The notes beneath the pieces were generated by a model. The model was not told the origin of the DNA. It searched no databases and saw only the letters and a list, made by a program, of their open reading frames with translations. DNA of 64,000 nt from Bacteroidales bacterium. GTDB lineage: Bacteria > Bacteroidota > Bacteroidia > Bacteroidales > UBA12077. Numbering within the stretch: the first letter of the stretch is position 1; every line of letters begins with the position of its first letter. The stretch is taken from contig JAIORB010000080.1 of assembly GCA_021108325.1 (NCBI GenBank), positions 1 to 64,000 on the forward strand. Direction: 5' to 3'. Made by a program: the position numbers and the translations under genes. This document shows, piece after piece, positions 26,637 to 34,837 of the stretch.

Positions 26637-27647
26637 TTACATAGTATGGAAATGACTTATAACAACCCAATTATTGCCAATCCCCCTACTTGATGCTTTA
26701 ACATGTAAGCTAAAAAAACCAGGTGATACATTTTCAAGTGGTGAACTTGAACTTTGTATTCCTTGTCCAACATCCTTACTATCTGAAAGATATTTACTAT
26801 CATTACTGGTCGATTTATCTGGTCTGTTAATTGTAAAGGTTGCAGGAGCATTGGTTTCTGGATTATAGCTATTTACTGTATAATAGATATCCCGCATTTC
26901 TAATTGAGTTTTGTATCTATACCATCCAAACCAAGTCTTTTTATATCCTAGAGCCGTAATTGTTACCCTGTTTACATATTTTTCTTGTCCATTATTATAG
27001 TATATAATAAATTTAGACGACGCCTTTAGAACTAATCTTCTTTTACCGTAAGTTTTTCTTTCCTCTAATTCCGTTGGGAATGCTCCGGCTTTGTTAAGAT
27101 CATAAAATGATTTGTCAAAAACTGATTCTAAACTTTTAAGATTTTTACTGTTTTTGAAATCCTCTAGTTTATAAAAAGAATTTTTTTCGTTATCAACTTT
27201 ATTAATGTAATCACCTGTTGAATAATACCCTTCTGCATTACAGATAAAATGATAAATAAAGCTAGGAATAATTTCTGTTACTATACTATCCTTTAATTCA
27301 ATTACATTTTTATATTTGTTTAGAACAGATTGAAGTTCTTGTTCAGTTTTTACATTTGCTAAAGCTTCGTTTGCATTTTCAACTTCGCTCAAGTAAGATG
27401 TAAAGTTGTATTTTTCTTCCCAGTTACGTCTTTCTTCAGGAGATAATGCAGTCAAAACATCTAGAGTACTTTGTAATTCTTCTACTGTATCGAAATGTAG
27501 AACTCCATTTTCAACAAATTTCGGAGATAAGCCATAAGAATCAGCCATATTGCTCTCTTCAAGTTGATCAATTGAATCTAATTCAGATTCACAAGAAAAT
27601 AAGATAACGAACGAACAAAGAATTGAATAAAAAAACAATTTTTTCAT
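26637..27647 (-). CDS. hypothetical lipoprotein
   Basis: I do not recognise a function. The 336-residue product starts MKKLFFYSILCSFVILFSCES, a lipoprotein signal with lipobox LFSC. Residues of about 45-130 are helical and charged (DTVEELQSTLDVLTALSPEERRNW...), resembling the N-terminal part of uncharacterised Bacteroidota lipoproteins. After about 190 the sequence is beta-rich, with many Tyr and Lys (KTWFGWYRYKTQLEMRDIYYTVNSY), ending HVKASSRGIGNNWVVISHFHTM. Predicted location is the outer membrane or periplasm. It is a single gene with a 20-bp tandem repeat just upstream of its start. Confidence 0.75.
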   Translation of the reverse strand: MKKLFFYSILCSFVILFSCESELDSIDQLEESNMADSYGLSPKFVENGVLHFDTVEELQSTLDVLTALSPEERRNWEEKYNFTSYLSEVENANEALANVKTEQELQSVLNKYKNVIELKDSIVTEIIPSFIYHFICNAEGYYSTGDYINKVDNEKNSFYKLEDFKNSKNLKSLESVFDKSFYDLNKAGAFPTELEERKTYGKRRLVLKASSKFIIYYNNGQEKYVNRVTITALGYKKTWFGWYRYKTQLEMRDIYYTVNSYNPETNAPATFTINRPDKSTSNDSKYLSDSKDVGQGIQSSSSPLENVSPGFFSLHVKASSRGIGNNWVVISHFHTM

Positions 27648-27657
27648 AATTATAAAA

Positions 27658-27697
27658 TTAGATTAATAAAAAAGAAATTAGATTAATAAAAAAGAAA
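27658..27697. repeat. two 20-bp tandem repeats before the lipoprotein start
   Basis: TTAGATTAATAAAAAAGAAA occurs twice in a row with no mismatch (27658-27677 and 27678-27697). On the minus strand the repeat is the 5' leader of the lipoprotein gene, 10 bp before its ATG. Confidence 0.8.
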
Positions 27698-27799
27698 TTT
27701 AATAAAATGTGAAAATAGTATAAATTACCATAAGATATAAATTATAAGGTTTTAATTTGTTAAATTTGTGTGAGTTTAATCATTTAAATATTAAAGCAT

Positions 27800-28858
27800 A
27801 TGTCTTACAACAAAATCTTGAAATTATTAGGAGATAAGGCAGATTATCTGTTAAATCATAAGTCAAATACTATTAGTAAAGATCTATTGCATTTGCCAGG
27901 CCCAAATTATATCGATGAAATTTTTAGTCAAACCAATCGTAATCCTCAGGTTATTGGATCAATGCAGCAAATGTTTAATACAGGTCGTTTAGCTGGCACA
28001 GGATTTTTCTCAGTTCTTCCGGTTGATCAGGGAATTGAGCATACCGCTGGTGCATCTTTTGCTCCAAATCCTTTGTATTTCGATCCTGAAAATATTGTAA
28101 AGTTAGCAATTGAAGGTGGTTGTAATGCTGTGGCTTCTACATTTGGAGTATTGGCATCAGTGTCCAGAAAATATGCACATAAAATTCCTTTTATTGTAAA
28201 GTTAAACCATAATGAATTGATGACATATCCAAATAAATTTGATCAAATTATGTTTGGTACTGTTGAGGAAGCTTGGAATCTTGGAGCAAAAGCAGTAGGT
28301 GCTACAATTTATTTTGGTTCTGAGGAATCAAACCGCCAGATTGTTGAGGTTGCTGAAGTATTTGAAAGAGCTCACGAGTTAGGTATGGTAACAGTACTTT
28401 GGTGTTATACTCGTAACTCTGGTTTCAAAAAAGATGGAGTTGATTATCATACTGCAGCTGATTTAACTAGTCAGGCAAATCACTTGGGAGTAACAATTCA
28501 AGCGGATATTATCAAGCAAAAACTTCCTACATGTAATGGAGGATTTAAAGAAATAAATTTTGCAAAAACACACAATAAAGTTTATACGGAACTAACAACA
28601 GATCACCCAATCGATTTAACAAGATATCAAGTGGTTAACAATTACATGGGTCGATTTGGATTAATCAATTCAGGAGGAGCTTCTTCAGGAGCGTCAGATT
28701 TGGCCGAAGCAGTATTTACTGCTGTTGTTAATAAGAGAGCAGGAGGTATGGGATTAATTTCAGGCCGCAAGGCATTTCAACGTCCAATGAAAGAGGGTGT
28801 TGAGTTGTTAAATTCAATCCAGAATGTTTATCTTGCCAAAGAAATTGATATTGCTTAA
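27800..28858 (+). CDS. fbaB: class I fructose-bisphosphate aldolase (DhnA/FbaB type)
   Basis: A 352-residue TIM-barrel enzyme of the DhnA/archaeal-type class I aldolase family, which uses a Schiff-base lysine and no metal. It cleaves or forms fructose-1,6-bisphosphate in glycolysis and gluconeogenesis. Recognisable stretches are [41 protein letters not shown] and the C-terminal [17 protein letters not shown] phosphate loop. Length is right. A terminator separates it from a second, unrelated aldolase 124 bp downstream. Confidence 0.93.
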   Translation: MSYNKILKLLGDKADYLLNHKSNTISKDLLHLPGPNYIDEIFSQTNRNPQVIGSMQQMFNTGRLAGTGFFSVLPVDQGIEHTAGASFAPNPLYFDPENIVKLAIEGGCNAVASTFGVLASVSRKYAHKIPFIVKLNHNELMTYPNKFDQIMFGTVEEAWNLGAKAVGATIYFGSEESNRQIVEVAEVFERAHELGMVTVLWCYTRNSGFKKDGVDYHTAADLTSQANHLGVTIQADIIKQKLPTCNGGFKEINFAKTHNKVYTELTTDHPIDLTRYQVVNNYMGRFGLINSGGASSGASDLAEAVFTAVVNKRAGGMGLISGRKAFQRPMKEGVELLNSIQNVYLAKEIDIA

Positions 28859-28881
28859 GAGATTCAAAATTATATTTTTAG

Positions 28882-28911
28882 GCAGCCTCAAAGTTGGGGC
28901 TGCTTTTTTAT
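28882..28911 (+). terminator. terminator after fbaB
   Basis: GCAGCC (28882-28887) pairs with GGCTGC (28898-28903) around a ten-base loop and is followed by TTTTTT. It lies 24 nt after the stop. Confidence 0.85.
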
Positions 28912-28920
28912 TTCATATTA

Positions 28921-28952
28921 TTTTGTAAATTGAGTCAATTTTAGTAAAATTG
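28921..28952 (+). promoter_or_regulatory. promoter of the class II aldolase gene
   Basis: TTTG (28922-28925), 19 bases, then TAAAATTG (28945-28952) fits the Bacteroidota TTTG-N19-TAnnTTTG promoter with one change in the -7 box. The whole 32-base block is repeated, with 27 identities, at 30127-30158 before the sodium symporter gene. Confidence 0.65.
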
Positions 28953-28981
28953 TTCGATCTTGAATGTAATAATAAATAAAT

Positions 28982-30049
28982 ATGACAAAAAAATTTAGAC
29001 CAGGAGTATTATTCGGAGAAGAAGTTTCGTATCTTTTTGAATATGCCAAAGAAAAGCAATTTGCACTTCCAGCAGTTAATGTTATAGGTACGAATTCTAT
29101 AAATGCAGTTTTAGAAACAGCACGTGAGATTAATTCACCTGTTATTATACAATTTTCAAATAGTGGAGCTGCTTTTGTTGCCGGTAAGGGTCTGTCAAAT
29201 GAGAATCAGGCAGCTAGTATTGCTGGAGCCATATCAGGTGCCCAACACATACATAATTTAGCAAAATATTATGATGTTCCTGTTGTTCTTCATACAGATC
29301 ATTGTGCTAAGAAACTTATCCCTTGGGTAGACGGATTAATTGAAGCTGGTGTTGAGTTTTATGAAAAAAACAAACAACCTCTCTTTAGTTCGCACATGTT
29401 AGATTTAAGTGAAGAACCCTTGGAAGAGAATATAGAGATTTCAGCATCTGTTTTAAAAAAAATCCATGAATTGGAAATGACTTTAGAAATAGAACTAGGT
29501 GTTACAGGTGGTGAAGAAGATGGAGTTGATAATACTAATGTTGATACTTCTAAACTATATACTCAACCAGAAGAAGTAGCATATGCTTATGAAAATTTAA
29601 TGAAAATAAGCCCTAACTTTACTGTTGCAGCGTCATTTGGTAATGTTCATGGTGTTTATAAGCCTGGTAATGTTGTATTAAGCCCTATTATATTAAAAAA
29701 TTCACAAGAACTGATACAAAAGAAATTTGGGACAAAAAAAAATCCAGTAAATTTTGTTTTTCATGGGGGGTCAGGTTCAGAAAAGGAAAAAATTGCTGAA
29801 GCAATTAGTTATGGAGCAATAAAAATGAATATCGATACTGATTTGCAATGGGCTTCATGGAAAGGTATTTTGGATTATTATAATGAAAAACAAGGATTTC
29901 TTCAAAGTCAAATAGGAAATCCAAACGACCCTGATGTCCCTAACAAAAAATTCTATGATCCAAGGGTTTGGTTGCGTGAAGCTGAAAAGAGTTTTATTAA
30001 AAGATTATTTGAAGCATTTAAAGATCTCAATGCTGAGAATAGAAATTAA
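28982..30049 (+). CDS. fbaA: class II fructose-bisphosphate aldolase
   Basis: A 355-residue zinc-dependent aldolase of class IIA (E. coli FbaA type). Metal and substrate residues are in VLHTDHCAKKLIPW, ELGVTGGEEDGVDN, ASFGNVHGVYKPGNV and FHGGSGS; INTDLQWASWKG-like sequence (MNIDTDLQWASWKG) follows. Length agrees with class IIA (about 355). It performs the same reaction as the class I enzyme just upstream by a different mechanism. It has its own promoter and terminator, so the two genes are separate transcription units. Confidence 0.95.
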   Translation: MTKKFRPGVLFGEEVSYLFEYAKEKQFALPAVNVIGTNSINAVLETAREINSPVIIQFSNSGAAFVAGKGLSNENQAASIAGAISGAQHIHNLAKYYDVPVVLHTDHCAKKLIPWVDGLIEAGVEFYEKNKQPLFSSHMLDLSEEPLEENIEISASVLKKIHELEMTLEIELGVTGGEEDGVDNTNVDTSKLYTQPEEVAYAYENLMKISPNFTVAASFGNVHGVYKPGNVVLSPIILKNSQELIQKKFGTKKNPVNFVFHGGSGSEKEKIAEAISYGAIKMNIDTDLQWASWKGILDYYNEKQGFLQSQIGNPNDPDVPNKKFYDPRVWLREAEKSFIKRLFEAFKDLNAENRN

Positions 30050-30078
30050 AAATTATTTCATAATTGATATTTTTTTAG

Positions 30079-30110
30079 GCCGTCTTAATAAGTATTGAGA
30101 CGGCTTATAT
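30079..30110 (+). terminator. terminator after the class II aldolase gene
   Basis: GCCGTCT (30079-30085) pairs perfectly with AGACGGC (30098-30104) and is followed by TTATATTTTT. Confidence 0.8.
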
Positions 30111-30126
30111 TTTTCATTATTTCGCA

Positions 30127-30158
30127 TTTTGCAAATCGATTCAATTTTTGTAAAATTG
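30127..30158 (+). promoter_or_regulatory. promoter of the sodium symporter gene
   Basis: TTTG (30128-30131), 19 bases, then TAAAATTG (30151-30158), with the ATG 29 bp downstream. The block matches 28921-28952 at 27 of 32 positions, including the spacer. That is more similarity than promoter consensus alone would require. Confidence 0.65.
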
Positions 30159-30187
30159 CTAATTCTTTAAAATTAAAATTATATAAT

Positions 30188-31555
30188 ATGGCAAATAGTG
30201 ATTCTTCCAAAAGAGATAGCTTTACTAGTAAATTTGGAATTATTGCAGCTGCTGCTGGATCTGCAATTGGTTTAGGTAATATTTGGAAATTCCCTTACAT
30301 AGCTGGTGAGAATGGTGGAGGTGCTTTCATTATTATTTATCTTGTATTTATTATTCTTATTGGCGTTCCTGTAATGATGTCAGAATTTATTATAGGAAGA
30401 AAAGCAAAACAAAATGTTTTTGGCGCCTTTAAACAATTAACTTCTCATGGATTTTGGAAAATAATTGGAATAATGGGAGTTATGGCAGCTTTCCTAATTT
30501 TATCTTTTTACGGGACAGTGGCTAGTTGGACAATAGAATATTTGATTTTAGCTTTTAAAAATAGTTTTTCAGGGAAATCTGCTGATGAATTAGCAACTAT
30601 GTTTGATACGTTTAGTCAAGGTGCAATAAAACCAGTTATTTGGCAAATTTTATTTATGGTTTTAACAGCATATATAGTTATTGGGGGTATTAAAAAAGGG
30701 ATAGAGAAATACACCAAAATACTTATGCCGATGTTATTGGTAATTATAATTTACCTTGATATTACAGCCATTACATTAAAAGGAGGAGTAGAAGGCTTTC
30801 GTTTTTTATTTTATCCTGATTTTTCTCTTATAACAAGTGAAAGCATAATTGATGCATTAGGCCATGCATTTTTTACATTAAGTTTAGGTATGGGTGTTCT
30901 AATTACATATGCTTCATACTTTCAAAAAGATACAAATATTACCAATACCAGTATTTCTGTGGCAGGTACAGATACAATAATTGCTTTGTTAGCAGGATTA
31001 GCTATTTTTCCAGCAGTTTTTGCTTTCAATGCAGAACCTGCAGCTGGCCCAGGTCTTGTTTTTATGACTCTGCCCAATATTTTTGAGTTGATGCCAGGTG
31101 GATATATTTTTTCAATCTTGTTTTTTTTGTTATTAGCAGTTGCTGCATTAACTTCATCAATATCAATTATGGAAGTCGTTGTTGCGTTTGTTTCTGAGGA
31201 GAAAAATATATCTAGAAAAAAAGCCACGATTTTCACAGCTATAGCAATAACTATTACTGGTATCTTGTGTACGCTTTCAATTGGGCCATTAAGTCATATT
31301 AAGATAGCAGAATATAACATATTTGACATATTTGATATTCTAGCCTCGAATATTTTATTACCACTTGGAGGAATGCTTATTTCCATATTTATTGGTTGGA
31401 AAATGAAGAAACATATCATAACTGATGAACTTTCAAATTATGGAACAATACAGCTTAAATTTGTAAAATTATTTATATTTTTAGTTCGTTATCTTGCTCC
31501 AATTGCTATATCTTTTGTTTTTGTTCATGGATTGTGGGACATTTTAATAAATTAA
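30188..31555 (+). CDS. sodium-dependent transporter (SNF/NSS family)
   Basis: A 455-residue inner-membrane symporter of the neurotransmitter:sodium symporter family with about 11-12 helices. Bacterial members (TnaT, MhsT, LeuT relatives) import amino acids with Na+. The TM1 signature AAAAGSAIGLGNIWKFPYIA and the NGGGAFIIIYL stretch are conserved. TM6 GHAFFTLSLGMGVLITYASY carries the unwound substrate/Na+ site. The open frame reaches an ATG at 30095, but that start would lie inside the preceding terminator; the ATG at 30188 follows the promoter and gives the family N-terminus. The substrate is unknown. Confidence 0.92.
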   Translation: MANSDSSKRDSFTSKFGIIAAAAGSAIGLGNIWKFPYIAGENGGGAFIIIYLVFIILIGVPVMMSEFIIGRKAKQNVFGAFKQLTSHGFWKIIGIMGVMAAFLILSFYGTVASWTIEYLILAFKNSFSGKSADELATMFDTFSQGAIKPVIWQILFMVLTAYIVIGGIKKGIEKYTKILMPMLLVIIIYLDITAITLKGGVEGFRFLFYPDFSLITSESIIDALGHAFFTLSLGMGVLITYASYFQKDTNITNTSISVAGTDTIIALLAGLAIFPAVFAFNAEPAAGPGLVFMTLPNIFELMPGGYIFSILFFLLLAVAALTSSISIMEVVVAFVSEEKNISRKKATIFTAIAITITGILCTLSIGPLSHIKIAEYNIFDIFDILASNILLPLGGMLISIFIGWKMKKHIITDELSNYGTIQLKFVKLFIFLVRYLAPIAISFVFVHGLWDILIN

Positions 31556-31650
31556 GCCGATTTTTATAATTAAATTTATATCACAAAAGGATATCGTGCT
31601 TGTATTTTTAAATAGTATTGTAATAAGTAATATTATTAGGAGCTACCTTA

Positions 31651-32577
31651 ATGCTAAAGAAACGATTTAGAGAATATTTTACATTTACAAAAAAGGAGCG
31701 CAATGGTATAATTGTACTCCTTGTCATTTTAATTCTTTTAATACTGTTAAAGGTTTATCAGAATAATAAATCGTTTGGCGAAATTGTTTTAATTGATGAT
31801 GATTTTCAAAAAGATATTGAAAAATTTGAGAAGTCATTAATCCCTAAAAAAGTTAGTAAAAAAAATAAGCGAATTTTTTATGCAGATCAGGTTGATACTC
31901 ATAAAGAGGAGTGGTGTAAACCTGAAATGTTATTTGATTTTAATCCTAATAAGGCATCGGGAAAAAAGTTGAAAGAGCTTGGGTTTACTAAAAAGCAAAT
32001 TAATACATTAATAAATTTTAGAAATAAGGGAGGGAAGTTCTATAAAAAAGAAGACCTCCTTAAAATTTACGGAATTGAAACAGAACAATACGAAATTCTT
32101 GAGCCTTATATAATTCTTGAGGAGAAAAATAATATTCAGGAAAAGAAAAAGTTTATTGATAGAAAGACAGAACCGAAGATATTTATTAAAATTAATTCCG
32201 CAACAAAAGAAAATTTGATACAATTGCATGGAATAGGCAATAGCTTTGCCGAAAGAATTATTAAATACAGAGATTTATTGGGAGGCTTTTATAAAAAAGA
32301 TCAATTATTAGAAGTTTATGGAATGGATTCAACGCGTTATTTAGGATTTATTCAGGATGTGTTAATTGATACTAATTTGATTAATAAAATAAGTTTAAAT
32401 GAAGCGGATTTTAAAACATTTATTCGGCATCCATATTTGAATAAATATCAAACTGAAGCTATCCTGAAATATAAAGAAGTAATGGGAAGTTTTTCAAAAA
32501 TTGAACAAATCCATCAAAATAACCTTTTAACAAAAGAGGAATATTCAAAATTAGAACCATATTTAAAACTTAAATAG
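31651..32577 (+). CDS. helix-hairpin-helix (ComEA-like) membrane-anchored protein
   Basis: A 308-residue protein with a cytoplasmic basic N-terminus, one membrane helix (about 21-39) and three ComEA-type helix-hairpin-helix units. These begin near FDFNPNKASGKKLKELGFT, IKINSATKENLIQLHGIG and ISLNEADFKTFIRHPYL, each ending in a YGI/YGM or equivalent turn. ComEA binds double-stranded DNA during uptake. Three HhH units and the long linker are usual for Bacteroidota homologues, whose function is less certain. comEC is in the same window but not linked. Confidence 0.85.
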   Translation: MLKKRFREYFTFTKKERNGIIVLLVILILLILLKVYQNNKSFGEIVLIDDDFQKDIEKFEKSLIPKKVSKKNKRIFYADQVDTHKEEWCKPEMLFDFNPNKASGKKLKELGFTKKQINTLINFRNKGGKFYKKEDLLKIYGIETEQYEILEPYIILEEKNNIQEKKKFIDRKTEPKIFIKINSATKENLIQLHGIGNSFAERIIKYRDLLGGFYKKDQLLEVYGMDSTRYLGFIQDVLIDTNLINKISLNEADFKTFIRHPYLNKYQTEAILKYKEVMGSFSKIEQIHQNNLLTKEEYSKLEPYLKLK

Positions 32578-32728
32578 GAATATAATTTTGACATTTGGAT
32601 AAAAATTTTGTATATTTATTTACTGAGACTTTTGCATGTTATAGTATTGATTATAAGAGTAGTAAATCTTTAAAAATAGATTAGTATTCATCGAAAATTA
32701 TTTTTTTATTTTTTTTTAGTAGATAATT

Positions 32729-32760
32729 TTTGAAAAGTGCATTTTAAATTAATATTTTTG
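32729..32760 (+). promoter_or_regulatory. rpsU promoter
   Basis: TTTG at 32729-32732, 20 bases, then TATTTTTG at 32753-32760 matches the Bacteroidota housekeeping promoter at every defined position. It lies 32 bp before the rpsU start codon. Confidence 0.75.
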
Positions 32761-32792
32761 CGGCTCTATTTTAAAAAATAAATGAATTAATT

Positions 32793-32984
32793 ATGATTGT
32801 AGTACCATTAAAAGAAGGTGAAAATATCGAGCGAGCTTTAAAAAAGTTCAAAAGAAAGTTTGAAAAAACTGGTGTTGTTAAAGAATTAAGGGAAAGACAA
32901 GCTTTTACTAAGCCATCAATTAAGAAAAGAGAGCAGAGGAAAAAAGCTATCTACGTTCAACAAATACAACAAAAAGAGGAATAG
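32793..32984 (+). CDS. rpsU: 30S ribosomal protein S21
   Basis: A 63-residue, strongly basic protein of the small ribosomal subunit. MIVVPLKEGENIERALKKFKRK is the S21 N-terminus, KTGVVKELRERQAFTKPSIKKREQ the middle. Length is normal. It begins the conserved run rpsU-xer-hpf. Confidence 0.97.
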   Translation: MIVVPLKEGENIERALKKFKRKFEKTGVVKELRERQAFTKPSIKKREQRKKAIYVQQIQQKEE

Positions 32985-33051
32985 TTCATATAGGGTGAGT
33001 ATGCTGTACCAGTTGGTATTTGATTTACTTTTAATTTTAAATTAACCCTAT

Positions 33052-33936
33052 ATGTTCAAAGATCTTTTTCTAAAATATTTACAATTCGAGAAACGTTTTT
33101 CAGTAAACACAATCAAATCATACGAAAATGATTTGAAGCAGTTTACTGATTTTATTAAAATAAATTTTAATAAAAACGAAATTCATCTCGCCGACGAGAA
33201 ATTAGTTAGGGCTTGGGTTGTAAGTTTTATGGAAAAAGATTTTTCTGCTTTATCCATTAATCGAAAGATTTCTACACTAAAAACTTTTTTTAAATTTTTA
33301 TTGAGAGAAGACCATGTTAAGTCCAATCCTATGGATAAAGTAATTGCCCCTAAAAAATCCAAAAAACTACCATCTTTTGTTGAGGAAAAGCAAATAAATA
33401 ATCTATTAGATGATTATTCATTTGGTGATGACTTCTCAGGTATTAGAAATAAAACAATTATTGAAATGTTTTATAATACAGGGATGAGATTATCTGAATT
33501 AATAGGATTGACAAACAATAGTATTGATTTGCATAATGGCACGATTAAGGTCTTAGGTAAAAGAAATAAAGAAAGAATATTGCCTGTCCATTCACATTTT
33601 ATTAAGTCAATTAAGATATATATATTATCACGAGACAAAGAATTTTCTAATCTTGCTCATGATTTTTTATTTGTTACGGATAAAGGAAACAAACTATATG
33701 AAAAGTTTGTATACCGATTAGTAAATAAATATTTAAACTTAGTTACTACAATCGAAAAAAAGAATCCGCATATTTTGCGACATACTTTTGCAACACACTT
33801 ATTAAATCATGGGGCAGATCTTAATACCATTAAAGAGTTACTGGGTCATGCAAATCTAGCGGCTACTCAGATCTATACTCATAATACATTTGAGAAATTA
33901 AAAACTATTTATAAACAAGCTCACCCTAGAGCATAA
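33052..33936 (+). CDS. xerC: tyrosine recombinase XerC/XerD
   Basis: A 294-residue tyrosine site-specific recombinase. The N-terminal SAM-like DNA-binding domain covers about 1-95. The catalytic domain holds the full set R146 (GMRLSE), K170, H240, R243 (HILRHTF), H266 (LLGHANL) and nucleophile Y275 (QIYTH). Xer enzymes resolve chromosome dimers at dif near the terminus. Location next to rpsU and hpf is the conserved housekeeping position in Bacteroidota, so an integrase of a mobile element is unlikely. Whether it is the XerC or XerD partner cannot be told by eye. Confidence 0.92.
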   Translation: MFKDLFLKYLQFEKRFSVNTIKSYENDLKQFTDFIKINFNKNEIHLADEKLVRAWVVSFMEKDFSALSINRKISTLKTFFKFLLREDHVKSNPMDKVIAPKKSKKLPSFVEEKQINNLLDDYSFGDDFSGIRNKTIIEMFYNTGMRLSELIGLTNNSIDLHNGTIKVLGKRNKERILPVHSHFIKSIKIYILSRDKEFSNLAHDFLFVTDKGNKLYEKFVYRLVNKYLNLVTTIEKKNPHILRHTFATHLLNHGADLNTIKELLGHANLAATQIYTHNTFEKLKTIYKQAHPRA

Positions 33937-33954
33937 AAATTTGGAGGAGTTATT

Positions 33955-34254
33955 ATGGACATTAAAATTCATTCGATTCACTTTGATGCCGACAAAAAAC
34001 TTATTGATTTTATTAACAGTAAAGTGAAAAAGCTAATCCAGTTTTATGATAATATAATTGGCGTTGAGGTTTTTTTGCGTGTGGAAAAAAACCAGGGTAC
34101 TGAAAATAAATTAGCAGAAATTAGACTTGACATTCCAGGGAATGATATTTTCGCTAAGAAAAAGAGTAAAAGTTTTGAGGAATCTATTGATAATTCAATA
34201 GAGGCAATTAAGCGTCAAATTACTAAATTTAAAGAAAAACAAAGAGGTGTTTAA
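33955..34254 (+). CDS. hpf: ribosome hibernation-promoting factor HPF (short form)
   Basis: A 99-residue protein of the RaiA/HPF family, which binds the 30S decoding site in stationary phase and silences ribosomes. The beta-alpha-beta-beta-beta-alpha pattern, an early HFDADKKLIDFINSKVKKL helix and a basic C-terminal helix (AIKRQITKFKEKQRG) fit the short form. No long-form C-terminal dimerisation domain is present. It lies 18 nt after xer, with a GGAGG-like sequence just before the ATG. Confidence 0.92.
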   Translation: MDIKIHSIHFDADKKLIDFINSKVKKLIQFYDNIIGVEVFLRVEKNQGTENKLAEIRLDIPGNDIFAKKKSKSFEESIDNSIEAIKRQITKFKEKQRGV

Positions 34255-34291
34255 TAATTCTATTAAAAACATGAAAATTACACTGTTTTTT

Positions 34292-34323
34292 TTTGTGTTT
34301 AATATAAAATATTTATACATTTG
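34292..34323 (+). promoter_or_regulatory. promoter of the tRNA-tuf operon
   Basis: TTTG (34292-34295), 20 bases, TACATTTG (34316-34323): an exact fit to the Bacteroidota promoter. It is 47 bp before the first tRNA. Confidence 0.8.
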
Positions 34324-34369
34324 CGAACCGATTTTGGAAAATAATTTCTAAAATCGGCGTTCTTTTATT

Positions 34370-34443
34370 GCCGATGTAGCTCAGTTGGTCAGAGCAGCTG
34401 ATTTGTAATCAGCAGGTCGGGGGTTCGAATCCCTCCATCGGCT
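34370..34443 (+). tRNA. tRNA-Thr (anticodon TGT)
   Basis: Acceptor stem GCCGATG/CATCGGC with discriminator T. D-loop AGCTCAGTTGGTCAGAGC, anticodon stem GCTGA/TCAGC around loop TTTGTAA (anticodon TGT), and a T-arm with GGTTCGAATCC. The 3' CCA is not encoded. Confidence 0.96.
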
Positions 34444-34464
34444 CAATGTATTGAAATTAATGAT

Positions 34465-34547
34465 GGGGAGATACCAAAGTGGCCAACTGGGGCAGACTGT
34501 AACTCTGCTGGCGTACGCCTTCGTAGGTTCGAATCCTGCTCTCCCCA
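34465..34547 (+). tRNA. tRNA-Tyr (anticodon GTA)
   Basis: Acceptor stem GGGGAGA/TCTCCCC with discriminator A. Anticodon stem GCAGA/TCTGC with loop CTGTAAC (GTA). The long variable arm (GGCGTACGCC region) of a class II tRNA is present, as is GGTTCGAATCC. 83 nt. Confidence 0.96.
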
Positions 34548-34620
34548 CAAAAAAGTTTTGAGTGTGAGTTGGTGAGTGAGTGTGTGAAAAAATGCACACA
34601 CAAATACACACCTACTATTT

Positions 34621-34693
34621 GCGGGAGTAGCTCAGTTGGTAGAGCATTAGCCTTCCAAGCTAAGGGTCGCGGATTCGAGTTCCGTCTCCCGCT
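34621..34693 (+). tRNA. tRNA-Gly (anticodon TCC)
   Basis: Acceptor stem GCGGGAG/CTCCCGC, discriminator T. Anticodon stem TTAGC/GCTAA with loop CTTCCAA (TCC). 73 nt, CCA not encoded. Confidence 0.96.
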
Positions 34694-34702
34694 CAAATCC
34701 TT

Positions 34703-34774
<72 letters not shown>

Positions 34775-34837
34775 CACAATTGAAAGTTTTTAAATTATTA
34801 TTATTATAAATTATCTAATTATCTAACATTTAGAGTT

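Noticed and set aside
30095-30187. Upstream ATG extension of the sodium symporter gene
   Set aside because: The 31 extra codons would lie in the preceding terminator and the promoter; the ATG at 30188 gives the normal family N-terminus.
33052-33936. Integrase of a genomic island inserted at the tRNA cluster
   Set aside because: The recombinase lies in the conserved rpsU-xer-hpf order with uniform base composition. No attachment-site repeat of a tRNA end was found.
34381-34696. Two minus-strand frames across the tRNA cluster, one with the string RAGFEPTKAYASRVTVCPSW
   Set aside because: They are antisense translations of the tRNA genes and give a well-known spurious protein. Four good tRNA folds occupy the same bases.
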